Part shown: positions 1-55,119 of the stretch, one piece after another
Layout of the letters: each line of letters begins with the position of its first letter
How positions within the stretch are numbered: the first letter of the stretch is position 1
Assembly: GCF_018847975.1 (NCBI RefSeq)
Contig: NZ_CP072597.1
Span: 4,069,001-4,133,000, forward strand
Reading direction: 5' to 3'
DNA length: 64,000 nucleotides
Source: Lysobacter sp. K5869
Lineage (GTDB): Bacteria > Pseudomonadota > Gammaproteobacteria > Xanthomonadales > Xanthomonadaceae
The notes under the pieces: model-generated
Seen by the model: only the letters and a program-made list of their open reading frames with translations
Database searches by the model: none
What the model was told of the DNA's origin: nothing
Translations under genes and position numbers: made by a program

Positions 1-1413
1 CTTCTTTGTAGGTCCAAGCCAGGGTCAAGCCGTCGCGGGCCTCGCCGACGCTCAAGTCGAGATCGAAGTGCACCTGCTCGACGTTCTGCGCGAACGGCTC
101 GATGCGCAGGCCCGGCAGCGCCAACTCGCCGGCGTCGTGGTTCTGGACCACGAACTTGACCTGGCACAACGGGTTGTAGGCGAGGCTGCGCTCGTGGCGC
201 AAGGTGTCGTTGACCAGATCGAACGGCACGTCGGCGGCGGCGAAACCGTCCAGCGCGACGCTGCGCGAGCGGGCGATGGCTTCGGCCAGGGTCGGATCGC
301 CGGACAGATCGCTGCGCAGCACCAAGGTGTTGATGAAGAAGCCGATCAGCGGCGCGGTTTCCTGGCGCTCGCGGCCGGCGTGCGGCACGCCGACGGCGAC
401 GTCGCGGCTGGCGCCGAAGCGGCCCAGCACGATCGCCAATGCCGCGTGCAGCAGCATGAACAACGACGCGTCGTGGCTCTTGGCCAGCGCGCGCAGCGCA
501 TCGGCGCGGGCGCCGTCGAGCTGGCGGCGCAGCTGCTGCGCGTCGAAGCGCTGGCGCGGCGGGCGCGGACGGTCCAGCGGCAGCGAGTGCACCGGCGGCA
601 AGCCGTCGAGCTGCGCGCTCCAGTACTCCAGCCCGCGGCCCAGCACGCCTTGCCCGGCCTCGCCGGCCTGCCACGCGGCGAAGTCGGCGTATTGGATCGG
701 CAGCGGCGGCAACGGATCGGGACGGCCTTCGGCGAAGGCCCGGTACAGCGCCACGAATTCGTTGACCAGCACGCCGGTGGACCAGCCGTCGGAGGCGATG
801 TGGTGCAGGGTCAGCAGCGCGACGTGGTCGTCCTCGCCCAGCCGGATCAGCGCGCAGCGCAGCATCGGGTCGGCGGACAGATCGAACGGCGTCGCCGCTT
901 CGCGCGCGGCGAGTTCGCGCGCGCGTTCCAGCGCCTGCGCGGGCGCGAGCTGCGACAGGTCGTCGCGACGCAGCGTCAGCGGCGCGGCCGGCCGCACGAT
1001 CTGCACCGGCTCGTCGCCGTCCAAGCGGTACACCGTACGCAAGGCTTCGTGGCGTTCGACGATGCGGTCGAGCGCGCCTTGCAACGCGCGCTCGTCCAGC
1101 GCGCCGCGCAGGCGCAGCGAGGTCGGGATGTTGTATTGGTGGCCGCCGCCTTCTTCGAGCTGGTCGATGAACCACAGCCGCCGCTGCGGGAACGACAGCG
1201 GCGCGCGGTCCGCGCCGCGGCGCTCGATAGCCGCCGGCGCATCCGGCGTCGCCGCGCCTTCCAGCCACGCCACGATCTCGGCCTTGTGCGCCACCAGCCG
1301 CTCGCGCAACTCGGCGCTCAGCCGCCGCTGCGGATCGTCCAGCAACAGTTTGCCGTCGCGGGCCTTGACCCGGATGCCGTTGTCCACGCACGCCTGCAAC
1401 ACTTCGCGAAAAC

Positions 1414-1417
<4 letters not shown>
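1..1417 (-). CDS. NRPS 5 (3'-truncated by window edge): docking domain plus condensation domain of module 14
   Basis: This is the fifth synthetase gene of the operon. It starts with ATG at 1417 in a 4-nt ATGA overlap with the stop of NRPS 4 and stays open to the left edge (about 472 codons seen). The first ~53 residues (MSFREVLQACVDNGIRV...) have the TubC-type N-terminal docking fold pattern, ending in a LSAELRERLVAHKAEIVAWL helix. A condensation domain follows, opening with PLSFPQRRLWFIDQLEEGG and carrying an intact HHIASDGWS active-site motif (HHxxxDG) of the LCL class, then GFFINTLVLR and DVPFDLV. That class fits a donor L-residue from module 13, which has no epimerase. The adenylation domain lies outside the window, so the fourteenth residue is unknown, as is whether this gene holds the thioesterase. 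The reading frame was translated by hand from the sequence. Confidence 0.93.
1259..1417 (-). other. TubC-type N-terminal docking domain of NRPS 5
   Basis: Residues 1-53 show the short beta/helix pattern of TubC_N docking domains (hydrophobic first helix, KARDGKLLLDD strand pair, then a LSAEL...HKAEIVAWL helix). It should receive the C-terminus of NRPS 4, which ends in an acidic tail (DDPDGSDQGLIEL). The pairing is inferred from gene order. Confidence 0.75.
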
Positions 1418-28043
<26,626 letters not shown>

Positions 28044-28044
28044 C

Positions 28045-47191
<19,147 letters not shown>

Positions 47192-47196
47192 TTGCG

Positions 47197-47201
47197 CTCC
47201 T
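47197..47201 (-). promoter_or_regulatory. Ribosome-binding site deciding the GTG start of NRPS 1
   Basis: AGGAG lies five bases before the GTG at 47191. It favours that start over the ATG seven codons downstream. Confidence 0.7.
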
Positions 47202-47243
47202 GTGTCCGCTTCTATGCGGCGTTGCGACGGTTCGATGCTTCGA

Positions 47244-48962
47244 TCAGGCCAGATCCACGGCGGCGGCGGCCGGCGCGGACGCCGGCAGGGTCGCGACCCG
47301 CTGCGGCGAGACGCCGGCGACGACGCCCTCGGCCATCGTCACCACCCGGTCGGCCGCGGCGAAGTAGCGGTCGTCGTGGGAAATGGCCACCACCGCCTTG
47401 CCGCGCGCCTTCAGCGCCGGCAGGATTTCGCCGTAGAACACCGCCTTGAACGCGGGATCCTGATCGGCCGCCCACTCGTCGAACACGTACAGCAAGGCGT
47501 CTTCGAGGAAGGCCACCAGCAGCGCGAGGCGCCGGCGCTGGCCGTCGGACAGCGACAGCGTGCTGAAGCGGCCGTCGGCGAAACGCACCTTGCCGGACAG
47601 GCCCAGCAGTTCCAGATAACGCTCGATCTCGGCGCGGGCGGCCTCGCCGTCGACGCCGAGCGGGCGGTCGAACAGGTAGTAGTCCGAGTAGATCGCGGCG
47701 ATGCCGCGGCGGAAGCCGCTGATGGTGCTGGCGTCGGCTGCGACGCCGTCGAACGTCACTCGGCCGGAGTCGGCGCGGTAATGCAGAGTCAGCAGCTTGG
47801 CCAGGGTCGACTTGCCCGAACCGTTGCCGCCGACGATGAACACGATCTCGCCGCGCTCGATCTCCAGATCGATCGGCCCGATATGGAAACCGGCTTCGCC
47901 GTCGCGGCCCGGATAACGGTAACCCGCCGCCTCCAGGCGCATGCGCTGCCATTCGCGGCGCGGCGCGCCGTCGTCCTCGACCTCTTCGTGGGCGAGTTGG
48001 CCGAACAATTGATCGACCTTGCGCTGCGCCACCCGCGCCATGCTCAGCTGCGGCACGAAGTTCAGCAGCGCCGCCACCGGCGCGGTCACGTACAGCAGCG
48101 CCATGATGACGCCGGCCAGCACCGCCGGGCCCATCGAATGGTAGTTGACGTAGACGAAGGCGATCGCGCCGATCACGAACAGCACGATCAGATTGCCGTA
48201 GTTCTGTGCCACCGACATCACGCTCATGCCGGTCTTGGCGGTCTCGCGCACCAGCCGCTCGTTCAGCGCGAGCACGTTGTCGGCGTAGTCGCGGCGCTTG
48301 TCGGAGTTGAGCTTGAGTTCCTTGGCGCCGTGGACGAGCCCGCGGATGCCTTCGTGCAGATGGTCGAGATGGCCGCGCGCGCGGATCAGGTAGCGCCGCG
48401 CCAGCATCATCGGCAACTGATAGGTGACCACGCCGAAAGCGATGCAGCCGAGCACGAACCAGAACACGCTCGGGCTGAGGAACAGCAGGAAGCCGAGCAC
48501 GCCGGCGAGCGTCACCGCGTTGGTCAGCAGATCCGGCAGCAGCCGCGCGCCGGCGACGATGACCGGCACGTCGGCGGTGATCGAGGCCACCAGCCGGGCC
48601 AGACCGACCCGTTCAAGTTCGGCCACCGGCGCCTGCGAAATGCGCTGGTACATGCGCGTGCGCAGGTCGGTGGTCACGTCGAGCGCCACCCGCGACAGGA
48701 TCACCTGCGAAGCCGTGCGCGCGAACAGGATGAACAGACAGTTGGCGACGAACAGCAAGGCGAAGCGGTAATGCGAGACCTGCCAGCCGAACAGGGTGAC
48801 GGTTTCCGGCTCGGTGGTGGCGAAGCTGGCCGCGCCCGGGTCGAGCACGTTCATCACCAGCGGGATCACCAGGGTGTAGCTGATGCCGGCCAAGGTGCCC
48901 AGCAGCATCGCCACGAACACTTTGTTGGGCGCGCGTTGCGAGAACGAAGACAGGATGCTCAT
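47244..48962 (-). CDS. Cyclic-peptide ABC exporter, PvdE/SyrD/YojI type (fused membrane and ATPase domains)
   Basis: A 572-residue half transporter whose ATG overlaps the acylase stop as ATGA; longer upstream reading in this frame lies inside the acylase gene. The N-terminal ~300 residues hold about six membrane segments (for example 15-38, 65-88, 145-180, 255-272). The ATPase half has Walker A GGNGSGKST (378-386), a signature LSDGQ (471-475), Walker B ending FDE (494-496) and the H-loop SHDDRYF. The FDEWAADQDPAFKAVFY block is the hallmark of the PvdE/SyrD/YojI cyclic-peptide exporter family, whose usual length is about 550. In pyoverdine systems the relative moves an acylated precursor to the periplasm. 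Here it sits between a periplasmic-type acylase and the first NRPS gene, so its likely cargo is the NRPS product. Confidence 0.94.
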   Translation of the reverse strand: MSILSSFSQRAPNKVFVAMLLGTLAGISYTLVIPLVMNVLDPGAASFATTEPETVTLFGWQVSHYRFALLFVANCLFILFARTASQVILSRVALDVTTDLRTRMYQRISQAPVAELERVGLARLVASITADVPVIVAGARLLPDLLTNAVTLAGVLGFLLFLSPSVFWFVLGCIAFGVVTYQLPMMLARRYLIRARGHLDHLHEGIRGLVHGAKELKLNSDKRRDYADNVLALNERLVRETAKTGMSVMSVAQNYGNLIVLFVIGAIAFVYVNYHSMGPAVLAGVIMALLYVTAPVAALLNFVPQLSMARVAQRKVDQLFGQLAHEEVEDDGAPRREWQRMRLEAAGYRYPGRDGEAGFHIGPIDLEIERGEIVFIVGGNGSGKSTLAKLLTLHYRADSGRVTFDGVAADASTISGFRRGIAAIYSDYYLFDRPLGVDGEAARAEIERYLELLGLSGKVRFADGRFSTLSLSDGQRRRLALLVAFLEDALLYVFDEWAADQDPAFKAVFYGEILPALKARGKAVVAISHDDRYFAAADRVVTMAEGVVAGVSPQRVATLPASAPAAAAVDLA

Positions 48963-51448
48963 TGCGCGCGCGCTCCCGGGTTGGCGGCCGCGCCGGACGC
49001 GGGCGCCGGCGATGCCGGCGGCGCCGGCTGCAACTGCGTGCGCGTCGCGCCGGCGGCGGCCATGTCGGCGTAACGCACGTCGCGGAAGTCCTCGACCATG
49101 TCGTCGAAATGGCGGCTGAGCACGTTGCCGGACTGGCCGGTCGAGTTCATCTGCACGTGCGCGGTCTTGCCCGGCGCCAGCGCGACGATCTGGCGGAAGC
49201 CCGCGCCGAAGGTCTGCTCGTAGCTGCCGCGTTCGCCGAGCGCGTAGTCGGCGACGTTGAGCGTGTCCGGCGAGCCGCCGTTGCCGATGCGGCGCTCGAA
49301 CCAGCTGCGCAGCACGTTGACGCTGCTGAAGGGCGCGTGCCGGTAGACGGTCTGGTGCACCTCGCCCCAGGCCCAGTCGTCGACATCGTCGCCGGCCATC
49401 TTGCGCAGTTCGCGCACCGCGTCGTCGAGCGCGGCGTCGACCACCAGGTCGCAATCGGTCGGCTGGCTGTTCTCGCGGTCGCGGCACCATTGGCCGGAGC
49501 GGCCGGACAGCATCGCGATCACCGTGTCCGGATCGACCGCATCGGCCATGCCCTGCAAGGCGCGGTTCTGGCGCGAGCGGTTCCAATAGCCTTCCAGCGC
49601 GCCGCCGACCAGACGCCGCTTGAGATGGCGCAGCCACGCGTTGAACACGGTCGCGGCGCGGCTGTCCCGGTCCATGCGGCCGTCCCACTTGCGCAGGTCT
49701 TCGTAGACGCGGTGCTGATACGGATTGTTGGGTTCGTGGCGCAGCAGCACCTTGAGCAGGCGCCGCGCGGATTCGCTGTGCTGGTCGGCCTGCATGCGCT
49801 GCATCAGCGCCAGATCGACCGGCTGCTTGGCCGCGACCGCCGCGTCGATCAGCTGCGCGATGCGCTCGACGCGGGTCGGCGGCGCCCAGTCGTGGGAGAT
49901 CAGATGGGCGTAGCCCGGCGGCGTCGGGTCGTTGTTGGCCGAGGCGACAAAGCCCGACGGCGGATCGTAGACGCGCGGCATCTGCGCATGCGGCAGGCTG
50001 CCGGTCCAGGCGTATTCGTCGGTCCAGCCCGGCACCGGCGCGCCGCCGTCGCCGGCCGCGCGCAGCGGAATGCGGCCCGCGGCGAGGTGACCGACATGGC
50101 CGCCGCGATCGGCGTAGAGCAGATTCAGCGCGGGCGCGACCAGATAACCGGCGGCGGCGTCGAATTCGTTCCAATCGCCGGCGTAGCCCAGGCGATAGAA
50201 CGCTTCGTACGAGGTGTCGTCCGCGTCCAGCGCGGTCCAGCGCAGCGCCGCGGGTTGCTCGAACACCTGGAACATGTCGTTGATGACCGGCCCGTGGCGG
50301 GTCGAGCGCACGGCCACGCGCAGCGGCTTGATCGGCGCGTTGAGGAAGGTCGGGAAGCTCTGGCGCACCTGGATCGATTCCACCCGCTGCTCGAACGGCA
50401 GCCACTGGCCGTCGGCGAGATAGCGCGAGGCGTCGTCGGGCTTGACCTGTTCCAGGTAGACGTCCTGCGCGTCGGCCATGAGGTTGGTGCCGCCCCAGGC
50501 GATCTTGGCGTTGCGCCCGAACACCACCAGCGGCAGGCCGACCAAGGTCGCGCCGGACACGTCGAGGCGGTCGCCCTTGAGCGAAGCCATGTACCACAGC
50601 GACGGCATCTGCAGGCCCATATGCGGGTCGTTGGCGAGCAGCGTGGAACCGTCGCCGGTGAGCTTGGCCGACACCGCCCACGCGTTGCTGCCGACGTAAC
50701 GGCCGTTGAGGCCGGTGCGCTGTTCGAGCGCGGCGTGGAAGTCGGCCATGCGCGCATAGCCTTCGATCGCCGCGGGCGTGGCCGGCGCGGCGCCGGCGAT
50801 CGGGCTCGCGGCGGCGTGCGGGAACAGCGTGCGCAGACGCACCGGGTCGAGGGTCTGCGCGGCGAGCATGCGTTCGATCTCGCGGCGGTAGTTGCCGCCC
50901 AGATCCAGCGCGAACACCTTCGACCACGCCAGCGAGTCGTACACGCTCCAGCGTTCGGGCACGACGCCCAGCGCGAGGAATTCCGCCGGCAGCGCCGGCT
51001 TGGAATCGAGCCAGGCGTTGATGCCGTCGGCGTAAGCCTGCAGCGAGGCTTGCGCCTGCGGGCTCAGCGCGGTCCAGGCTTGGCGCGCGGACGCGGACAG
51101 CCCCAGCGTGCGGAACCAGATGTCCTGCTGCACGGTTTCCTTGCCGAGCACTTCGCTGAGCCGGCCCTGGGCCATGCGCCGCTGCAGTTCGAGCTGCCAC
51201 AGCCGGTCCTGCGCGTGCAGGTAGCCGATCAGGAAATACGCGTCGCGGTCGCTATGCGCGACCACTCGCGGTACGCCGCGCGCATCGCGCTCGACGCTGG
51301 CCGGCGCCTGCAATCCGGGCACGGCGATGCGTTCGGCCGACGGTGGCAGGCTGTCGCGCAGATGCCACCAGCCAACGGCGGCGGCGACTACTGCCGGAAC
51401 CACCACGAACCCCAAAATGCGCGCCAGCAATGGCTGCCTGCGAAACAT
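48959..51448 (-). CDS. Penicillin acylase family Ntn hydrolase, inner-membrane anchored, first gene of the NRPS operon
   Basis: An 829-residue protein of the penicillin amidase/acyl-homoserine-lactone acylase family (PvdQ relatives). The ATG at 51448 (MFRRQPLLAR) has AGGA upstream; longer readings add a Cys-rich segment unlike the family. Residues 9-27 form a hydrophobic anchor or uncleaved signal, placing the enzyme in the periplasm. The alpha chain contains GYLHAQDRLWQLELQRR; the autocatalytic cleavage site is YVG/SNAWAVS, making Ser254 the N-terminal nucleophile of the beta chain. NDPHMGLQMPSLWY and ASANNDPTPPGY are further family motifs. The C-terminal ~25 residues are a low-complexity Pro/Ala tail. 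As leader of an operon with an acylating NRPS start and a PvdE-type exporter, it may remove the N-acyl group after export. It could instead degrade foreign acyl compounds. Confidence 0.92.
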   Translation of the reverse strand: MFRRQPLLARILGFVVVPAVVAAAVGWWHLRDSLPPSAERIAVPGLQAPASVERDARGVPRVVAHSDRDAYFLIGYLHAQDRLWQLELQRRMAQGRLSEVLGKETVQQDIWFRTLGLSASARQAWTALSPQAQASLQAYADGINAWLDSKPALPAEFLALGVVPERWSVYDSLAWSKVFALDLGGNYRREIERMLAAQTLDPVRLRTLFPHAAASPIAGAAPATPAAIEGYARMADFHAALEQRTGLNGRYVGSNAWAVSAKLTGDGSTLLANDPHMGLQMPSLWYMASLKGDRLDVSGATLVGLPLVVFGRNAKIAWGGTNLMADAQDVYLEQVKPDDASRYLADGQWLPFEQRVESIQVRQSFPTFLNAPIKPLRVAVRSTRHGPVINDMFQVFEQPAALRWTALDADDTSYEAFYRLGYAGDWNEFDAAAGYLVAPALNLLYADRGGHVGHLAAGRIPLRAAGDGGAPVPGWTDEYAWTGSLPHAQMPRVYDPPSGFVASANNDPTPPGYAHLISHDWAPPTRVERIAQLIDAAVAAKQPVDLALMQRMQADQHSESARRLLKVLLRHEPNNPYQHRVYEDLRKWDGRMDRDSRAATVFNAWLRHLKRRLVGGALEGYWNRSRQNRALQGMADAVDPDTVIAMLSGRSGQWCRDRENSQPTDCDLVVDAALDDAVRELRKMAGDDVDDWAWGEVHQTVYRHAPFSSVNVLRSWFERRIGNGGSPDTLNVADYALGERGSYEQTFGAGFRQIVALAPGKTAHVQMNSTGQSGNVLSRHFDDMVEDFRDVRYADMAAAGATRTQLQPAPPASPAPASGAAANPGARAQ

Positions 51449-51872
51449 TGAACTTCCTGTTCCATACGCGCAGAAGCAAGAGACACATCTGAACGCACAC
51501 ACGCCGGCACACTACCGACACTGCACAGCCAGCGATCTGTCGATCCCACGAACTCGATTCAATGACAGGGCGGCCACATCGCACCACCCCTTCCCCGTGC
51601 CAAATATCGAACTGCTACATGCTGTAAAGATGCTTTCAGAAAACCTTCAGCTTTTCAAGATTGCGCGAGGTGACGGCGCGCTTAATTTTATGAACGAAAA
51701 GGGCCGGTTTTCCAGGGAAAAACCCGAAATGCGCGACAGTCGACAAAACTAATTTGTGATTGATTTCATGTACTGATCAACGCAAGTACGACGCGCATGC
51801 GGCCACGCGGAATCCACAAATTCCATTCGTCAGCGTATTCAAATTCGTGTATAGGGCGCGGGTCGCGACGGC
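51449..51872. promoter_or_regulatory. AT-richer intergenic block with the presumed promoter of the NRPS operon
   Basis: No credible gene fits here. The stretch 51600-51860 is much richer in A/T than anything to its left and lies between the stop of the RND operon and the acylase start, both on the minus strand, so the promoter of the ~51-kb NRPS operon should be within it. I see several weak minus-strand -35/-10 possibilities (such as TTGAAA near 51658) but none convincing. The acylase leader could therefore be up to about 250 nt. Confidence 0.6.
51706..51724. repeat. Palindrome GGTTTTCC-AG-GGAAAAACC, possible operator
   Basis: Arms of eight bases match apart from one extra A, with a two-base centre, too tight for an RNA hairpin but suited to a dimeric regulator. 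It lies about 260 nt upstream of the acylase start. Regulator unknown. Confidence 0.4.
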
Positions 51873-51883
51873 TCAGCCGCGAC
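51862..51883. repeat. Imperfect GC-rich inverted repeat across the stop of the second RND gene
   Basis: GTCGCG-ACG-GCT/AGCCGCGAC can fold with a three-base bulge and spans the TGA at 51875-51873. There is no T-run after it, so a classical terminator is doubtful. Confidence 0.25.
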
Positions 51884-54800
51884 CTTGCGGACGCAGTCGC
51901 GCGAACAGTCCGGCGAACCGCCCCGCCCCGCCCTTGCCCGCATCCTTCGCGGCGGCGCGTTGAGCCCGGCGCTCGCGCTTTTGCGCCTTGCGCTGGCTGC
52001 GGTCGTGCAGCCACAGATAGATCGCCGGCGTGCTCAGCAGGGTGAGCAACTGCGAGACGATCAGGCCGCCGAGGATGGCGATGCCGAGCGGCTGGCGCAT
52101 CTCCGAACCGACGCCGAAGCCGATCGCCAGCGGCAGAGCCGCGCCCATCGCCGCCAGCGTGGTCATGGTGATCGGCCGGAACCGCACCAATGCGGCCTCG
52201 GTGATCGCCGCGACCGGATCCATGCCGTGCTCGCGTTCGGCGACCAAGGCGAAGTCGACCATCATGATCGCGTTCTTCTTGACGATGCCGATCAGCATCA
52301 GCACCGCGATCACCGACATCATCGTCAGCTGGGTCTGGGTGACCAGCATCGCCAGGAACGCGCCCATGCCGGCCGCGGGCAGCGTCGACAGGATCACCAG
52401 CGGGTGGAACAGGCTGTTGTAGAGCATGCCCAGCAGCACGTACATCAGCACGATCACCGCGATCAGCATGATCGCCGCGCCAGTGACCGCTTCCATGAGC
52501 TTTTGGTTGTTGCCCGAGTACGCGTCCTGCACGCCCGGCGGCAGCGGCGTGCGCGCGATCAGATCGTCGACCACGCGGATGCCCTCGACCTGGCTCACGC
52601 CCTGGGCGACGTTGTAGCTGACCGTGGCCGATTCGAGCTGGTTGTAGTGCATCACGCTGGTCGGGGTGATCGACGGCGCGATCGTCGCGAACGCCGACAG
52701 CGGCACCATGGTGCCGGTACCGCTGCGCACGTAGGTGTCGAGCAGCTGCTGCGGGCCCGATCCGCGCGCGCGCGCCGAGCCGAGCACGACCCGGTACTGA
52801 TTGATGTCGGAATAGATCAGCGACACCGGACGCTGGCCGAAGGCGTTGTAGAGCGCGTCGTCGACGTCGGCCATCGACAGGCCCAGGCGCGCGGCGGCCT
52901 GACGGTCGACGTTGATCGCCTGCTGCTTGCCGACCCCGTCGAAGCTGGTGCCGACATCGCGCAGCTGCGGCAAGGCGCGCATGCGCTGGGCCAGCTTCAA
53001 GGTGGTGTCCTGCAGGTTGCCGCCGGTCGAGCTGGTGAGCTGCAGCTGGTACTGCCCGCCGCTGGAGCGGGTATCGCCGCCGCCGCCGAAGAACTGCACC
53101 GAAGTCATCACCACTTCGACATCGGACAGATTCTTGTACTGCTCGTTGAGCCGGGCGATCACCTCGGCGACGGTGGCGCGGCGCTCCTGGGCCGGACGCA
53201 GGTCGACGAACAGGCTGGCGGTGGCGCCGCCGGTCTCGCCGAAGCCGTTGCCGCCGAGCACCGTGGTCACGTCGGCCACGGCCGGATCGGCCTGCAGGGT
53301 CGCGGCGACCTGGCGCACGCGGCCGGCGAAACGCTCGGGCGAGACGTTGGCGTCGGTCTTGACCATCGCCTGCATCATGCCGAGGTCTTCTTCCGGCATG
53401 ACCCCGCCGCCGGCGGTCATCGCCACCGCCGCGGCCAGCGCGCCGGTCAGCACGATCAGGCTGATCGGTTGCCAGCGCATCAGCCGGCGGTGGCGCATCG
53501 ACCAGGTCAGCATGTGCCGGTACCGCTCCAGCACCGCGTCGTCCAACCGGTGCAGGCGCCGCTCCAGGCGGGCGAAGAATCCCGGATCGGACGCGGCCGG
53601 CGTCGGATCGTGGCGCAGGTACTTGCCGCACAGCGCCGGGGTCACCGTCAGCGAGACCACGGCGCTGACCACGATGGCCACCACCAAGGTCACCGAGAAC
53701 TCGCGCACCAAGGTCACGAAGATGTTGTTGCCGAACACCATCGGCGCGAACACCGCGACCAGCGACAAGGTGATCGAGACCACGGTGAAGCCGATCTCGC
53801 GGGTGCCGTTGAGCGCGGCCTCCAGCGGTTTCTGGCCCAGCTCCATGTGCCGGACCACGTTCTCGATCACCACGATGGCGTCGTCGACGACGAAGCCGAT
53901 CGCCAGCACCAGCGCGATCAGCGACAAGGTGTTGAGCGAGAAATCCATGAAGTACATGGCGATGAAGGCGCCGGCCAGCGACAGCGGCACGCTCGCCATC
54001 GCGATCAGGGTCGGGCCGACCCGGCGCAGGAACAGCAGCATCACCAGCGCGACCATGGCCACGCTGACCAGCAAGGTGAACTCGACTTCGTGCAGGCCGG
54101 CCTTGGTGGTCTGGGTGAGGTCGAAGATCGGGTGGATCGCGACGTCGGCCGGAACGATCCGGCGCAGGCCCGGCAGCGCGGCGCGGATCGCCTCCACCGT
54201 CGCCACCGAATTGGCGTCGGCGCGCTTGCTGATCTGCATGACCACGGTGCGCTCGCCGTTGTACCAGGCGCCCTGGTACTCGTCCTCCTGGCCCTCGTAC
54301 ACCCGCGCCACGTCGGACAGGCGGATCGGCGCGCGATCGCGCACCGCGATCACCAGCCCGGCGAAGTCCGGCGCGGTGCGCAGCGACGCGTTGGTGATCA
54401 GCAGCAGTTGCTGCGGGCCGTCGCTGATCGTGCCCAGCGCCGAGGTGACGTTGGCCGCGGCCAGCGCATTGCGCACTTCGTTGGCGGTCAGGCCCTTGGC
54501 CGCGAGCGCGCGGTCGTCGAGCTCCACCCGCACCGCCCGCGGCGAACCGCCGGACAGCTGCACCGTCGCCACGCCTTCCACCCGCGCCACCACCGGCTTG
54601 GCCAGGCTGTCGGCGACTTCGTAAAGCTGATCGGAGGACATCGACGAGGACGTCAGCGTGACCAGCAGCACCGGCAACTGCGCGGTGTCGAACTTGAAGT
54701 ACTGCGGCGGCGCCGGCATGCCGGCGGGCAGGTCCGACATCGAGGCGTTGATCGCCGCCTGCACGTCGCGCGCGGCCGAGTCGGCGTTGATGCCGAACTC

Positions 54801-55085
54801 GAACAGGATCTGCACCTGCGCGCTGTTCTCGTTGGCGATGCCGACCATCTGCTTGACCCCGGGGATGCGCCCCAGGTGCCGCTCCAGCGGCGTCAGCACG
54901 GTGTTGCCCATGGTCTGGGCGCTGGCGCCGGGCATCTGCGCCATCACCGCCACCGCCGGCAGGTCCATCGACGGCAGCGCGGCCACGCCGAGCATGAGGT
55001 AGGACCACAGGCCGGCCAGGATCAGGCCCAGCCCCATCAGCGAGGCGCCGATCGGCCGGCGGATGACCGGGGCGAACAGGTTCAT
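51873..55085 (-). CDS. RND efflux pump subunit, MdtC-like (HAE1 family)
   Basis: A 1070-residue inner-membrane proton-driven exporter of the AcrB/MdtC family, usual length about 1025-1050. It opens with MNLFAPVIRRPIGASLMGL (first membrane helix) and has the two-fold pattern of large periplasmic loops between helix 1/2 and 7/8. GFVVDDAIVVIENVVRHME carries the paired Asp residues of the helix 4 proton relay, and LIGIVKKNAIMMVDFALVAE is the conserved second-half motif. The C-terminus has a ~40-residue basic, Lys/Arg/Ala-rich tail beyond the usual end. The ATG at 55085 lies 34 nt after the stop of the MdtB-like gene. It is probably a hetero-oligomer partner of that protein. Its operon ends just upstream of the NRPS promoter region; cargo is unknown. 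Confidence 0.93.
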   Translation of the reverse strand: MNLFAPVIRRPIGASLMGLGLILAGLWSYLMLGVAALPSMDLPAVAVMAQMPGASAQTMGNTVLTPLERHLGRIPGVKQMVGIANENSAQVQILFEFGINADSAARDVQAAINASMSDLPAGMPAPPQYFKFDTAQLPVLLVTLTSSSMSSDQLYEVADSLAKPVVARVEGVATVQLSGGSPRAVRVELDDRALAAKGLTANEVRNALAAANVTSALGTISDGPQQLLLITNASLRTAPDFAGLVIAVRDRAPIRLSDVARVYEGQEDEYQGAWYNGERTVVMQISKRADANSVATVEAIRAALPGLRRIVPADVAIHPIFDLTQTTKAGLHEVEFTLLVSVAMVALVMLLFLRRVGPTLIAMASVPLSLAGAFIAMYFMDFSLNTLSLIALVLAIGFVVDDAIVVIENVVRHMELGQKPLEAALNGTREIGFTVVSITLSLVAVFAPMVFGNNIFVTLVREFSVTLVVAIVVSAVVSLTVTPALCGKYLRHDPTPAASDPGFFARLERRLHRLDDAVLERYRHMLTWSMRHRRLMRWQPISLIVLTGALAAAVAMTAGGGVMPEEDLGMMQAMVKTDANVSPERFAGRVRQVAATLQADPAVADVTTVLGGNGFGETGGATASLFVDLRPAQERRATVAEVIARLNEQYKNLSDVEVVMTSVQFFGGGGDTRSSGGQYQLQLTSSTGGNLQDTTLKLAQRMRALPQLRDVGTSFDGVGKQQAINVDRQAAARLGLSMADVDDALYNAFGQRPVSLIYSDINQYRVVLGSARARGSGPQQLLDTYVRSGTGTMVPLSAFATIAPSITPTSVMHYNQLESATVSYNVAQGVSQVEGIRVVDDLIARTPLPPGVQDAYSGNNQKLMEAVTGAAIMLIAVIVLMYVLLGMLYNSLFHPLVILSTLPAAGMGAFLAMLVTQTQLTMMSVIAVLMLIGIVKKNAIMMVDFALVAEREHGMDPVAAITEAALVRFRPITMTTLAAMGAALPLAIGFGVGSEMRQPLGIAILGGLIVSQLLTLLSTPAIYLWLHDRSQRKAQKRERRAQRAAAKDAGKGGAGRFAGLFARLRPQGRG

Positions 55086-55119
55086 GCGCCCCGCCCGGCG
55101 CGCGCCGCGAGGGACCGGC

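Noticed and set aside
48962..51200. A 1318-residue form of the ABC transporter
   Set aside because: The extra ~746 residues are the acylase gene read out of frame; the true ATG is at 48962 in the ATGA overlap.
51862..51883. Rho-independent terminator at the end of the efflux operon
   Set aside because: The inverted repeat has a bulge, overlaps the stop codon and lacks a T-run, so it is listed only as a repeat.
51766..55008. Alternative minus-strand frame across the second RND gene
   Set aside because: It is a shifted frame of the MdtC-like gene, Arg/Gly-rich with no membrane helices.
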